A stretch of 40,142 nucleotides of DNA from positions 1 through 40,142 of the forward strand of contig URDX01000016.1 of the NCBI GenBank assembly GCA_900546695.1. Reading direction: 5' to 3'. This document shows positions 17,295 to 25,890 of this stretch, piece after piece. Within the stretch, counting starts at the first letter, position 1. Every line of letters begins with the position of its first letter. The notes beneath the pieces were generated by a model. It was not told the DNA's origin and ran no database searches. It saw only the letters and a list, made by a program, of their open reading frames with translations. The stretch is from an uncultured Eubacteriales bacterium. GTDB taxonomy: Bacteria > Bacillota > Clostridia > Oscillospirales > CAG-272. The translations under genes were made by a program, and so were the position numbers.

Positions 17295-18029
17295 TCACGC
17301 CTCGCCGCGAATGCGGCGCAGCACCGAATTACGCGCGACAGCGGTCATCGGGAAAAGCTCCTCGCCGTCGTCGAGCAGACCGCGTACGGTCATATCGAAC
17401 GACATCAGCAGCGTGCGCAGCAGATGCATATAAAGCGCGTCACCGTTCGTCGCACCCCCACACAACGCGTCACCGTTCGGCACATCGCCGTTCGGCGCGT
17501 CGACCTTCGCTGCATCGCCGCTGAGCCCCTGCACGCCCGCGTAGAAATACTCGCGCAGCCGCACGCAGTCGGGAAATGTCCTGCCCGGCTCGATATAATC
17601 GGCAAGATAGAGCAGCATGGAAAACAGACTCATATTTTCGCCGCCCGTTGTGTGCTCATATATCGCCTGTGCCATCTCCGCATCGCAGTATTCGGCGTAT
17701 TTGTCGAGCGCAAGCGCAGATGCCGTCCAGCCGTGAAAGACCTTCGGCGAATGCTCCGCACCCGCAGGATAGCTTATTCCGTAACGGCGGCAGAGCTCAA
17801 GCTGCTCGGAGAGACTGCGCTGCTTTGTTATATCATGCAGCAGTCCCGCAGCCGACAGCCGCAGCGCATCGCCCTCGGAAAAGCCGAACAGCCGCGCCAG
17901 CGCGCCGCACTCCACGCTCACACCAAGCGTATGTCTGAGCCTCCGCTCATCCATCAGCCCCGCGCTCTCAATCCTGCTCTGCAGACTCGAAAGCAGCTCG
18001 GGTGTGTATTCTGTATTTTTTTCGTTCAT
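17295..18029 (-). CDS. yqeK: YqeK-type HD hydrolase (diadenosine tetraphosphatase family) with low-complexity insert
   Basis: About 244 residues. HD-superfamily metal ligands are visible: H33 (RRLRHTLG), HD in AGLLHDITK (near 64), a His in VFHGWTA, and YEHTTGG plus YLADYIEPGRTF. YqeK hydrolyses Ap4A symmetrically. After the YIEPGR core a stretch of about 30 residues made of NGD repeats (KVDAPNGDVPNGD, then GGATNGDALY) is inserted in a region where family members are compact. The start is uncertain: 18029 is chosen from conserved length, but the frame is open to 18083 and neither ATG has a good ribosome site. nadD ends 102 bp upstream of the chosen start, the usual pairing. Confidence 0.88.
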   Translation of the reverse strand: MNEKNTEYTPELLSSLQSRIESAGLMDERRLRHTLGVSVECGALARLFGFSEGDALRLSAAGLLHDITKQRSLSEQLELCRRYGISYPAGAEHSPKVFHGWTASALALDKYAEYCDAEMAQAIYEHTTGGENMSLFSMLLYLADYIEPGRTFPDCVRLREYFYAGVQGLSGDAAKVDAPNGDVPNGDALCGGATNGDALYMHLLRTLLMSFDMTVRGLLDDGEELFPMTAVARNSVLRRIRGEA

Positions 18030-18131
18030 TGCTCTGTTAGTTATTCCCGTTTTTTCTCGGTTTATCCTATTCATATGCAGCAAATTCGGCTGCGGCGAAA
18101 ATTTTCGCGAAGCATCGCAAAACGCAGGAAT

Positions 18132-18779
18132 TCAACCGTTGCTTGCGCCGCTGCCGTAGCCGTACAGACCGTGCAGCCTGATATATTCCTCGACGCGCGG
18201 CGGAACAAGTCCGTCTATCCGCTCGCCTCTTGCGAGCCGACCGCGCAGCTCCGTCGACGACAGCTCAAGTGCGCGCTCGTCTATCTGTGTAATTCGTGCG
18301 GAAAAATCGCGCTCGTAGCACACATGTGCCTGCTCGATGCGAGCCGCCTCATCGGGGTTGCTTTCGCGCCGCATAAGCACTATGTGTGCCAGACGGAATA
18401 TCTCCTCGGGCTCACGCCATGCGGGCAGCGAAAGAAACATATCGGTGCCGACGAGCATGTATATATCACCCTCGCTCCAAAGATGGCGCAGGGTATTGAC
18501 GGTATAGCTCCTTCCGCCCTCCCGTATCTCGTAATCCGAGACGACAGCCTGCGGAATTCCGCCGAAAGCAAGCCGTGCCATCTCGAGTCGGTCAAGCGGC
18601 GAATCGGCGGGGTCTATGTTCTTGTGCGGCGGGATAAACGCCGGCATGATGTAAAAGATATCGGGGTCTATCGCACGCGAAAACGCGCGCGCGGCATGAA
18701 CATGACCTGCATGCGGCGGTGCAAATGTTCCGCCGTACAGACCTATTATCCTGCCGCCCCTCTCGGATGCTTCCATCAT
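18132..18779 (-). CDS. nadD: Nicotinate-nucleotide adenylyltransferase
   Basis: A 215-residue nucleotidyltransferase that makes deamido-NAD from nicotinate mononucleotide and ATP. The GGTFAPPHAGH motif (residues 16-26) carries the (H/T)xGH signature; LSSTELRGRL near 190 is the second conserved ATP-binding motif. VGTDMFLSLPAWREPEEI matches the family core. The start codon overlaps the rdgB stop (TGA at 18776-18778 with ATG at 18777-18779), so translation is probably coupled. A second ATG follows immediately. A GC hairpin lies 11 nt upstream inside the rdgB tail (18790-18805). Confidence 0.96.
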   Translation of the reverse strand: MMEASERGGRIIGLYGGTFAPPHAGHVHAARAFSRAIDPDIFYIMPAFIPPHKNIDPADSPLDRLEMARLAFGGIPQAVVSDYEIREGGRSYTVNTLRHLWSEGDIYMLVGTDMFLSLPAWREPEEIFRLAHIVLMRRESNPDEAARIEQAHVCYERDFSARITQIDERALELSSTELRGRLARGERIDGLVPPRVEEYIRLHGLYGYGSGASNG

Positions 18780-19540
18780 TTATTCTCCGCACCGCCCGTG
18801 CGGTGTCCGCAGCAGCACGCTCCGCCGTCATGTGCGCCGTGCGCATCTGCCTTATCTGCGCTGCGCCCGCAGCACGATTTTTTTTCATTGCCGCAAGCCT
18901 CACCGTCATACCCGCCGTGCGTCTGTCCGTCATGCTCCGAAAGAAGAATATCGGCAAGGCGGTCGGCAAGTGCGCGCATCGCCCTGCCCCTATGGCTTAC
19001 GGCGTTTTTCTCGTCGCCGCTGAGCTCGGCAAAGCTGCGCCCGAGCGGCTCGTACAGAAAAAGCGGGTCGTAGCCGAAGCCGCCGTCGCCGCGCGGTGCG
19101 TCGAGTATCAGCCCCTCGCACTCGCCGTGCAGCATCAGCTCCCTGCCCGACGGCAGAATGCAGCATACGGCGGTGACAAAGCGCGCTTTGCGCTCCTCGC
19201 CGTGCCTGCCCTCGAGCTCGCGGAGCAGCTTTTTGTTATTGCCCGCATCGCCCTCGCCCGACCAGCGCGCCGAATACACCCCCGGCGCACCGCCGAGCGC
19301 GTCGACCGAAAGCCCGGAGTCGTCCGCTATCGAGATATAACGGTCGGAAGCGAGCGCACGCGCCTTTATTCGGGCGTTTTCATCAAACGTAGTGCCGTTT
19401 TCCTCTATCTCGTCGGTCACGCCGACCTGCTCCGCCGTTTTAACGGAAAATTCGACCCTGCCGCCGAGAGTCTGCCCGAGCAGCCTCTCCATCTCCCTGA
19501 CCTTGTTTTTATTGTGTGTAGCAAGTACAAATTCGACCAT
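18776..19540 (-). CDS. rdgB: XTP/dITP pyrophosphatase (HAM1/RdgB) with Cys/His-rich C-terminal tail
   Basis: A 254-residue house-cleaning nucleotide pyrophosphatase that removes ITP and XTP. Residues 1-195 match the family: FVLATHNKNKVREM, DDSGLSVDALGGAPGVYSAR, GDGGFGYDPLFLYE and SHRGRAMRAL. Family members usually end there at about 195-205 residues; here about 55 further residues are rich in His, Cys, Gly and Asp (HDGQTHGGYDGEACG, KKSCCGRSADKADAHGAHDG, GACCCGHRTGG), with six Cys, which may bind metal or be disordered. GAGGCGGAAAA precedes the ATG. It begins 9 bp after ftsY and overlaps nadD. Confidence 0.94.
   Translation of the reverse strand: MVEFVLATHNKNKVREMERLLGQTLGGRVEFSVKTAEQVGVTDEIEENGTTFDENARIKARALASDRYISIADDSGLSVDALGGAPGVYSARWSGEGDAGNNKKLLRELEGRHGEERKARFVTAVCCILPSGRELMLHGECEGLILDAPRGDGGFGYDPLFLYEPLGRSFAELSGDEKNAVSHRGRAMRALADRLADILLSEHDGQTHGGYDGEACGNEKKSCCGRSADKADAHGAHDGGACCCGHRTGGAENK
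18790..18805. repeat. Short GC palindrome upstream of nadD
   Basis: CACCGC (18790-18795) and GCGGTG (18800-18805) enclose a 4-nt loop, 11 nt upstream of the nadD start and within the coding tail of rdgB. One member of the group discussed in the findings. Confidence 0.5.
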
Positions 19541-19549
19541 TTTTCCGCC

Positions 19550-20455
19550 TCATTCAAACAGCGCGCGGACAAACTCATCTGCGCGGAACGGCTGGAGATC
19601 GTCCATCTGCTCGCCTACGCCTATATACTTGACGGGTATGCCGAGTTCTTCCTTGATGGAAAAGACTATGCCGCCCTTCGCGGTGCCGTCGAGCTTTGTC
19701 AGTACAAGCCCCGTGATGTTCGCGGAGTTCTTGAATTCCTTTGCCTGACTGATGGCGTTCTGACCCGTCGTTGCATCGACGACAAGCAGCGTTTCGCGGC
19801 TGCAGCCCGGCAGCTCGCGGTCGATTACGCGGTCTATCTTTGCGAGCTCATCCATGAGATTCTTCTTATTGTGCAGTCTGCCCGCCGTGTCGATTATCAG
19901 AACATCCGCTCCGCGCTTCTTTGCAGCAGCGGCGGCATCGAACACGACCGCTGCGGGGTCGGAGCCCTCCTCATGGCAGATGATATCCACACCGACGCGC
20001 TCCGCCCATATACCGAGCTGGTCGATGGCAGCCGCGCGGAAGGTGTCCGCTGCGGCAAGGATAACACGCTTACCCTCGCTCTTGAGGCTCGCGGCTATTT
20101 TAGCTATGCTTGTGGTCTTGCCTACGCCGTTAACGCCGATAATGAGCACTACCGCAGGCTTTGTATCAAGACAGAGCGGCTCGCCCTCGCCTATCTCGCC
20201 ACGGAGAATGTCGCACAGTGCAGCCTTTGCATCCTCGGGCTCGCTTATGCGGTCGTCCCTTATCCGCTCGCGCAGAGCGTCGATTATCTTCTCTGTCGGA
20301 CCCACGCCGACATCGGCGGTTATCAGAAGCTCCTCAAGCTCCTCGAGCATATCCTCATCCACCCGTACAAACGAGCGGAATATACCGTCTATCTGCTTCA
20401 GCAGTCCGTCCTTTGTCTTGGTCAGACCCTTTTTCAGCTTTTCAAAAAATGACAT
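19550..20455 (-). CDS. ftsY: Signal recognition particle receptor FtsY
   Basis: A 301-residue SRP-family GTPase. An N domain of about 95 residues (FFEKLKKGLTKTKDGLLKQI...LEELEELLITADVGV) is followed by the G domain: P-loop GVNGVGKTT (107-115), DTFRAAAIDQL, DTAGR near 190, VVDATTGQNA and TKLDGTAKGG. FtsY docks ribosome-SRP complexes at the membrane. The acidic A domain seen in proteobacteria is absent, as in Gram-positives. Start 20455 is chosen from the conserved MSFFEKLKKGL; an in-frame ATG at 20485 would add ten residues. A GC hairpin (20467-20481) sits just upstream. It ends 9 bp before rdgB. Confidence 0.97.
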   Translation of the reverse strand: MSFFEKLKKGLTKTKDGLLKQIDGIFRSFVRVDEDMLEELEELLITADVGVGPTEKIIDALRERIRDDRISEPEDAKAALCDILRGEIGEGEPLCLDTKPAVVLIIGVNGVGKTTSIAKIAASLKSEGKRVILAAADTFRAAAIDQLGIWAERVGVDIICHEEGSDPAAVVFDAAAAAKKRGADVLIIDTAGRLHNKKNLMDELAKIDRVIDRELPGCSRETLLVVDATTGQNAISQAKEFKNSANITGLVLTKLDGTAKGGIVFSIKEELGIPVKYIGVGEQMDDLQPFRADEFVRALFE

Positions 20456-20466
20456 TTTTATCTCGG

Positions 20467-20481
20467 TCCCGCACTGCGGGA
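20467..20481. repeat. Short GC palindrome upstream of ftsY
   Basis: TCCCGC and GCGGGA arms around ACT, 12 nt upstream of the chosen ftsY start, where a ribosome site would be expected. Confidence 0.5.
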
Positions 20482-20641
20482 GCATCCCTTCTTTGATCTG
20501 CGGCAGCACACTCGCAGTCGGGCGGGCGGACGATGCCGCATACTGCGCCCATTAAAAGCAAGTATATATACTATATGTTTCGGTGTCATTAATACGAGGT
20601 TAATTTTCGCCGCTTACCCGCACCGTGTCTGTTTTATCTTC

Positions 20642-20693
20642 CGTCTGCACGCGCAGCGACTGCTTTGCTTTCGTCTGCACGCGCAGCGACTGC
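20642..20693. repeat. Two 22-bp direct repeats between smc and ftsY
   Basis: The 22 bases at 20642-20663 recur exactly at 20672-20693 (period 30; core CTGCACGCGCAGCGACTG). They lie in the 290-bp gap between the smc stop and the ftsY start. A hairpin GTCCG/CGGAC follows at about 20708-20722. No gene is evident in the gap. Confidence 0.85.
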
Positions 20694-20745
20694 GCTGTAT
20701 TCGTCCTGTCCGTGCTGCGGACGTTTTATTTTGCGCGCACCGCGG

Positions 20746-23700
20746 CTACTTTATCTTGACCCCGAGACGGTCCTCGACCTCGGTGATGTTGAGCGTGAGC
20801 ACCCTTGAGATACCGCGCTCGGGCATCGTCACGCCGTACAGCGTATCGGCTATCTCCATCGTACCGCGTCTGTGCGTGATAACGACAAACTGCGTTGAGC
20901 CCGAATAGCGCTTGATATAATCGGCAAAGCGAGCGACGTTCACATCATCAAGCGCCGCCTCTATCTCGTCGAGCACCGCAAACGGCGTCGGGTTGACATC
21001 GAGTATCGCGAAGAAAAGCGCTATCGCGACAAACGACTGCTCGCCGCCCGAGAGCAGCGACATGCTCTTGACTATCTTTCCGGGCGGTGCGACGTTTATC
21101 TCGATGCCGCAGCCGAGCGGGTCGGTCGGGTCGGTGAGACACAGCTCCGCCGTTCCGCCGCCAAAAAGCTCGCGGAAGGTCCGCTTAAAGCCCGCGTCGA
21201 GCTGTTGCATTACCGAAATAAAGCGCTCGCGCATCTCCTTTTCGAGCCCTGTGATTATCTCCTCGAGCTCCTGCTTTGAGCGGCAGAGATCGTCGTACTG
21301 CGTACGCATGAAGCCCGCACGCTCGCTGACCTCCTTATATTCGTCTATCGCGCCGACGTTGACGGGTCCGAGCGAGCGTATCCTCGACCTCAGCTCGGTC
21401 TGCCTTGCGGCGCTTGCCGTTTTCGTCTCCTCGGTCACCTTCGGATAATCGAGCGCGGCGGCGGTCGCGTACGTCAGCTCGTATTCATCCCACAGACGCG
21501 ATGCGAGCTTATCCTGCTCCGCCTTTGCCGATTCGAGCTTTGACTCAAGCTCGGTATACGTGCGGAACAGCGTCTCGCGGCGGTGACCCTCCTCCTTTAT
21601 CTGCTCGCGCAGCCTTGAGAGTGCCGCATCGCTGCGCAGCCCCTCGTCAATCAGTGCGCTGTGCTTGCTCTCGAGTTCTGCGGCACGTCCGCGCAAGCCA
21701 TCAAGATCGGTATCCGCGGATGCGAGTCTTTCGCGGCACTGCGCAGCCCGCTCGTCGCAGGAGCTTATCGCCGCCTCCGACTCCGCTATCTGCTCGCCTA
21801 ACCGCGTCACCGCAGCCTGTCCGAGCGATATGCTGTTCTCGGTCGCCTCGATGTCCTTCTCGGCGGAATTTATCTTTATCAGCTGCGCCGAAACACGCTC
21901 GAGCGCACGCGCGATATCACGGTTCAGCCGCTCGTGCTCCTCTGCCGACGCGGCAAGCGCCTCGCGGCACTGCCCCGCCGCCGTATCTGATTCCGAGAGC
22001 TCGCGCTTGATAGCCTCGCACTCGTCGTCGTCGCGCTTGCTCTCCGCGCTGAGTGCGTCGAGCGATTCGCGCTGCTTCTCGTAATTTTTCTTATCCGCAT
22101 CTATCTGCGAACGAAGAAGAGCATTCTGCGTATTCTCCGCGCCGAGCATGGTGTCAAGCACCGAGAGATTCTGTTTAAGCTCGCCGAGACGGTCGCGCAG
22201 TTCCGCGCTCTCCGCTGCTATCTTTTCCGCCCGCTCGTCCGACGCACGCAGCTTGACCTCGAGCGCCGCAGCCTCCTCGGCAAAGCGCTGAATCTCCTGT
22301 GCGCGGGTGAGCATTCCGCTGTTGCGCTTGTTCGAGCCGCCCGTAAAAGAGCCGCCCGCATTGATGACCTGACCGTCGAGAGTAACAATCTTCACGCGAT
22401 AGCCGCTTGCGCGCGCATAGTCGGTGGCGCTGTCAAGATCGCGGAAGATGAGCGTTCTGCCGAGCATGTACGAAATGACATTTGCGCAGCGCTCGTCGCA
22501 TCCGATAAGCTCCGATGCGACCCCTATATAGCCCTTGTATTGTGAGAGTCTGCCCGTATCGATATTCAGCGGCTGCGCCTTAACCGACGATATCGGATAA
22601 AAGGTCGCTCTGCCCGCACCGCCGTCGCGCAGCAGTGCGATGGCACGCTTTGCGGTCGACTCGTCCTCTACGACGATATTCTGGATATTCGCGCCGAGCG
22701 CCGTCTCTACGGCGGTGGAATATTTATCGGGTACGGTTATCAGCCTCGATACGGGGCCGAGCACGCCGCCGAGCCGCCCTCTGCCGACCGCGTCCATCAC
22801 AAAGCGGACGCTGCCGTTATAGCCCTCGAAGTGCTCCTCCATACGCCTGAGCGTATCCGCGCGCTGCTTCTTAGCCGCAAGCTCCGAGCCTATGCGCGCC
22901 TGCTCAGACCGCAACTCCTCGGTCTGCGCTGTCAGCTCGCCGAGTCTGCGCTCGAGCTCCGCCGCCTCCGTTTCCGTCTGCTCGCGGCGTGCGGTATAGT
23001 CCGCTATCGTCCGCTCGGATTTTGCAAGGCGGTCGCCGAGCAGCTTTTCGCGCTCGCGTATCTCCTCCATACTCTCCTCTATCTCAGACAAACGCAGCTC
23101 ACGGTTCTCGTGCGAACCGCTTATCTCGGAAAGCCTCAGTCGGCGCTCTACCGCGCCGTCCTCTATCTCGCGCAGCTGCTTTTCGAGTATGCTCTCGCGC
23201 GACTCGTTATCTATGCGCTGCGCCTTAAGCGCCTCGGCATTGCCGTCAAGCGCAGCATGCTCCTCACGCAGTGCGCCGAGCGCTGCGGTCTGCTCCTCAA
23301 GCCTTGAAAGCAGCTCCGCGCCGCTTCCGTTCGCCTCCTCGAGCGCGGCGCGGCGTACGGCAAGTGCAGACTCCGCCTCCGCTCTGCGCTCCGCAATGTG
23401 CTCGAGCTCGTTCTTCATTACCTTGACGCTGCCCTCAAGCTCGAACGACGCGGCGCTGTTATCGCGCAGATTCTTCTGCGCCTCCGCAGCGCGCTGCTTC
23501 GTCTGCTGAGCCTCGTCGAACAGCCGCTCGTTCCTTGCCTCGAGCGCTTCGAGCTCGCCGTCAGCCTCATCGAGCATGCGCTTAGCCGCTGCAGTCTCAT
23601 CTCCGAGACAGCCTACCCTGCGGCGCACATCCTCAACGTCATACAGCCACAGCGAGACATCCAGCCGCTTCTTTTCCTCGAACAGCTCGAGATACTTTTT

Positions 23701-24342
23701 CGCCTTTTCGGCATCGCGCTGCAGCGGTGCAACACGTGCCTCAAGCTCGCGGAGAATGTCCTCTGCGCGCACCATGTTATCGACAGCGCCCTGCAGATGC
23801 CGCTCTGCCTCGTTTTTGCGGAAGCGGTATTTCGATATGCCCGCCGCATCCTCGAATATTGCGCGGCGCTCGTCGCTCTTCTGCGATACTATCTCGGCAA
23901 TCTTGCCCTGACCGATTATCGAATAGCCCGAGCGACCGACACCCGTATTCATGAACAGCTCGGTAATGTCGCGCAGCCTTGCGGGCTTGCGGTCGATAAG
24001 ATATTCGCTCTCTCCGCCGCGCACGCAGCGTCGGGTGATGATTATCTCGTCCCCGCGGTCGACTATCTTTCCCTCCTCCTCGGTATTGTCGAGGATAAGA
24101 GAGACCTCCGCAGTGGTCATCGCACGGCGGGATGCCGCACCCGCAAAGATGACATCCTCCATCTTTGAACCGCGAACGCCCTTTGCCGACGTCTCGCCGA
24201 GTACCCAGCGGATGGCATCAGATATATTTGATTTTCCGCTTCCGTTAGGACCGACGACGATTGTCGCACCGTCGTTGAAGTTAAGCACCGTTCTGTCCGG
24301 AAACGATTTAAAGCCGAGAAGCTCGAGTGATTTGATTTTCAA
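20746..24342 (-). CDS. smc: Chromosome segregation ATPase SMC
   Basis: A 1198-residue structural-maintenance-of-chromosomes protein. Walker A is GPNGSGKSN (31-39); long coiled-coils rich in Glu, Arg, Ala (about 165-500 and 670-1020) flank a hinge (about 510-640: VGRGRLGGVLGPVSRLI...TALGANIQNIVVED). The C-terminal head has the LLSGGEQSF signature and Walker B PFAVLDEIEAALDD. SMC with ScpAB compacts and separates chromosomes. The start must be the TTG at 24342 because an in-frame TGA lies two codons upstream and no ATG follows before the conserved LELLGFKSF. Length is usual for the family. The radical SAM gene precedes it by 232 bp. Confidence 0.98.
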   Translation of the reverse strand: MKIKSLELLGFKSFPDRTVLNFNDGATIVVGPNGSGKSNISDAIRWVLGETSAKGVRGSKMEDVIFAGAASRRAMTTAEVSLILDNTEEEGKIVDRGDEIIITRRCVRGGESEYLIDRKPARLRDITELFMNTGVGRSGYSIIGQGKIAEIVSQKSDERRAIFEDAAGISKYRFRKNEAERHLQGAVDNMVRAEDILRELEARVAPLQRDAEKAKKYLELFEEKKRLDVSLWLYDVEDVRRRVGCLGDETAAAKRMLDEADGELEALEARNERLFDEAQQTKQRAAEAQKNLRDNSAASFELEGSVKVMKNELEHIAERRAEAESALAVRRAALEEANGSGAELLSRLEEQTAALGALREEHAALDGNAEALKAQRIDNESRESILEKQLREIEDGAVERRLRLSEISGSHENRELRLSEIEESMEEIREREKLLGDRLAKSERTIADYTARREQTETEAAELERRLGELTAQTEELRSEQARIGSELAAKKQRADTLRRMEEHFEGYNGSVRFVMDAVGRGRLGGVLGPVSRLITVPDKYSTAVETALGANIQNIVVEDESTAKRAIALLRDGGAGRATFYPISSVKAQPLNIDTGRLSQYKGYIGVASELIGCDERCANVISYMLGRTLIFRDLDSATDYARASGYRVKIVTLDGQVINAGGSFTGGSNKRNSGMLTRAQEIQRFAEEAAALEVKLRASDERAEKIAAESAELRDRLGELKQNLSVLDTMLGAENTQNALLRSQIDADKKNYEKQRESLDALSAESKRDDDECEAIKRELSESDTAAGQCREALAASAEEHERLNRDIARALERVSAQLIKINSAEKDIEATENSISLGQAAVTRLGEQIAESEAAISSCDERAAQCRERLASADTDLDGLRGRAAELESKHSALIDEGLRSDAALSRLREQIKEEGHRRETLFRTYTELESKLESAKAEQDKLASRLWDEYELTYATAAALDYPKVTEETKTASAARQTELRSRIRSLGPVNVGAIDEYKEVSERAGFMRTQYDDLCRSKQELEEIITGLEKEMRERFISVMQQLDAGFKRTFRELFGGGTAELCLTDPTDPLGCGIEINVAPPGKIVKSMSLLSGGEQSFVAIALFFAILDVNPTPFAVLDEIEAALDDVNVARFADYIKRYSGSTQFVVITHRRGTMEIADTLYGVTMPERGISRVLTLNITEVEDRLGVKIK

Positions 24343-24574
24343 TTTTCAGACCGTCCGTTTCTTTTGTTTCGTAGCTCGACATATGCCGAGAAAAGCGCTG
24401 CCGCAAAGCAATTACGCAGCATGCGCGCATGACATAAAGCGCGCCGATAACCGAAAATTCGCGCACCGCGCAGCAAGGCACTAAAGCCCTGTGCACAATT
24501 CGGGGGAGTGAAAGCCCGCCGCAGTTCATCGCCGCAAAGCAGGTAAGCGCCGCCGCTCACAGCCGCCAATCAGA

Positions 24575-25801
24575 TCAAGATTGCACGCGCAGCTCGCAGC
24601 CGCAGAGCGAATCATCCTCACGCACACACAGCCGACTGATGCCGTACTCGCGCCGCAGCGCCTCGGCATTCGCGCGTCTGTGTCCTATCACCTGAGAAGT
24701 CCTGCCCCTCGGGCAAACGACCGTCAATATCCGCTCATTTCGCGTCGGTGCATCAGCCCCCGCGCGCACCGAATCGGCGCACCCGTTATTATCGGATGCG
24801 TCAGCATCCGATGCAGCAGCACCCGACACAGCATCCGACGCAGCAGCACCCGACGCAGCGGCATCCGACACGACGGCATCCGATGCAGACATACACTGTG
24901 CAGTCATACACGGTGCGGGTGTGTTGCCCGCATCCGAGCCGAGCTCACGAATTCCCGCGTCGGCAAGCAGCGCGCGCAGACGGCGCAAAAAAACGCGGCT
25001 CTGCGCCATCTCGCCGACGGCGCACTCATAATCGCCCGCGACGATGCCGTCATCGCCCGTCAGCCCCTCACCGTAGCAGAGGCCTATCCGTATCACGGGC
25101 ACGCCAGCCGCCGAGAACAGCTCGCACAGATCGGCGACCCGCTCGACCGTCTCCTCGGCAGACGGCGGTGTGTACTCGCCGCGCCGCAGCATACCCTCAA
25201 GCGCGGTGCCCGCAAATGTCATTGTGGGATATATCCTCGCGCCGTCGGCGCCCGCGCCTATTATATCGCGCCCCGTCTGCAGGTCGCTCTCGCGGGTCGA
25301 GCCGGGCAGTCCCGTCATCATCTGACCGATCGCATGCATCCCGCTCTCCCTTATCATCCGCAGCGCAGCCATCGACTGCTCTGCCGTATGACCGCGCTCG
25401 CAGCGGCGCAGCACCTCTTCCGATGTGCTCTGCACCCCGAGCTCGACCGTAGTCATACGGTAGCGGAGAAGAAGGTCTATGATCTCTTCATCAATGTAAT
25501 CGGGTCTTGTCGAGCAGCGCAGACTCGCCACCCTGCCGTCATCAACGTACGGGCGCGCAAGCTCGAGCAGCTCCGTAAGCTCGTCCCTCGGAATGCCCGT
25601 AAAGCTGCCGCCGAAAAACGCTATCTCGCACTCGTACTCGCCCTCTCTGCCGCGGATGCCGTCAAGCGTCGCATCAATCTGCTCGCGCACCGCGCCGATG
25701 TCGACACAGCCGACGCCCGATATCTTCCGCTGATTGCAGAAAACGCAGGTGTGCGGACAGCCGAGATGCGGGATAAAGATAGGAATATTAATATGTCTCA
25801 T
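24575..25801 (-). CDS. Radical SAM protein (Elp3/MiaB-like fold) with low-complexity insert
   Basis: A 408-residue protein with the radical SAM cluster motif CPHTCVFC (residues 15-22, pattern CxxxCxxC), GGSFTGIP after strand 2, VELGVQSTSEEVL and GQMMTGLPGST, typical of the Elp3-like group found next to rnc and smc in Clostridia. It should bind a 4Fe-4S cluster and S-adenosylmethionine; the substrate is unknown. Near residues 300-345 lies an insert of Ser/Asp/Ala repeats (SDAAASGAAASDAVSGAAAS), encoded by a near-tandem 15-bp repeat (24804-24890). The core resumes with RNERILTVVCPRGRTSQVIG. GGGGTGAG precedes the ATG; rnc ends 89 bp upstream. Confidence 0.88.
   Translation of the reverse strand: MRHINIPIFIPHLGCPHTCVFCNQRKISGVGCVDIGAVREQIDATLDGIRGREGEYECEIAFFGGSFTGIPRDELTELLELARPYVDDGRVASLRCSTRPDYIDEEIIDLLLRYRMTTVELGVQSTSEEVLRRCERGHTAEQSMAALRMIRESGMHAIGQMMTGLPGSTRESDLQTGRDIIGAGADGARIYPTMTFAGTALEGMLRRGEYTPPSAEETVERVADLCELFSAAGVPVIRIGLCYGEGLTGDDGIVAGDYECAVGEMAQSRVFLRRLRALLADAGIRELGSDAGNTPAPCMTAQCMSASDAVVSDAAASGAAASDAVSGAAASDADASDNNGCADSVRAGADAPTRNERILTVVCPRGRTSQVIGHRRANAEALRREYGISRLCVREDDSLCGCELRVQS
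24791..24890. repeat. 15-bp tandem repeats with adjoining hairpin inside the radical SAM gene
   Basis: Six units of 15,12,15,15,15,15 bp run from 24804 to 24890, with the form GCAYCCGAYGCAGCA and variants. ATCGGATGC (24791-24799) and GCATCCGAT (24804-24812) form a 9-bp hairpin at the first unit. All keep the reading frame. Confidence 0.85.
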
Positions 25802-25823
25802 TCGCTCACCCCATTCATGCCGT

Positions 25824-25837
25824 ACCGCCCGCGCGGT
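25824..25837. repeat. Short GC palindrome upstream of the radical SAM gene
   Basis: ACCGC and GCGGT arms around CCGC, 22 nt upstream of the start at 25801. Confidence 0.45.
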
Positions 25838-25890
25838 GTGGTTCTGTCAGATAAAGCCTGTGCCGTTTGCGCCGCCCGTATCGACGCGGC

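Noticed and set aside
17424..20452. Very long open frames on the plus strand opposite yqeK, nadD, rdgB and ftsY
   Set aside because: They are antisense shadows of GC-rich genes with clear family motifs on the minus strand; their translations show no recognisable domain and no ribosome sites.
20708..20722. Hairpin GTCCG/CGGAC as smc terminator
   Set aside because: The T-rich tract follows on the plus strand, not downstream of smc on the minus strand.
24339..24569. A 76-residue frame filling the gap between the radical SAM gene and smc, ending in a TTGA overlap with smc
   Set aside because: It would need a TTG start without a ribosome site, and its Cys/Arg/Ala-rich sequence resembles non-coding GC-rich DNA. 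The tight fit is worth remembering but is not enough.
24804..24890. CRISPR-like array
   Set aside because: Units are contiguous without spacers, only 12-15 bp long, and lie inside a coding frame.
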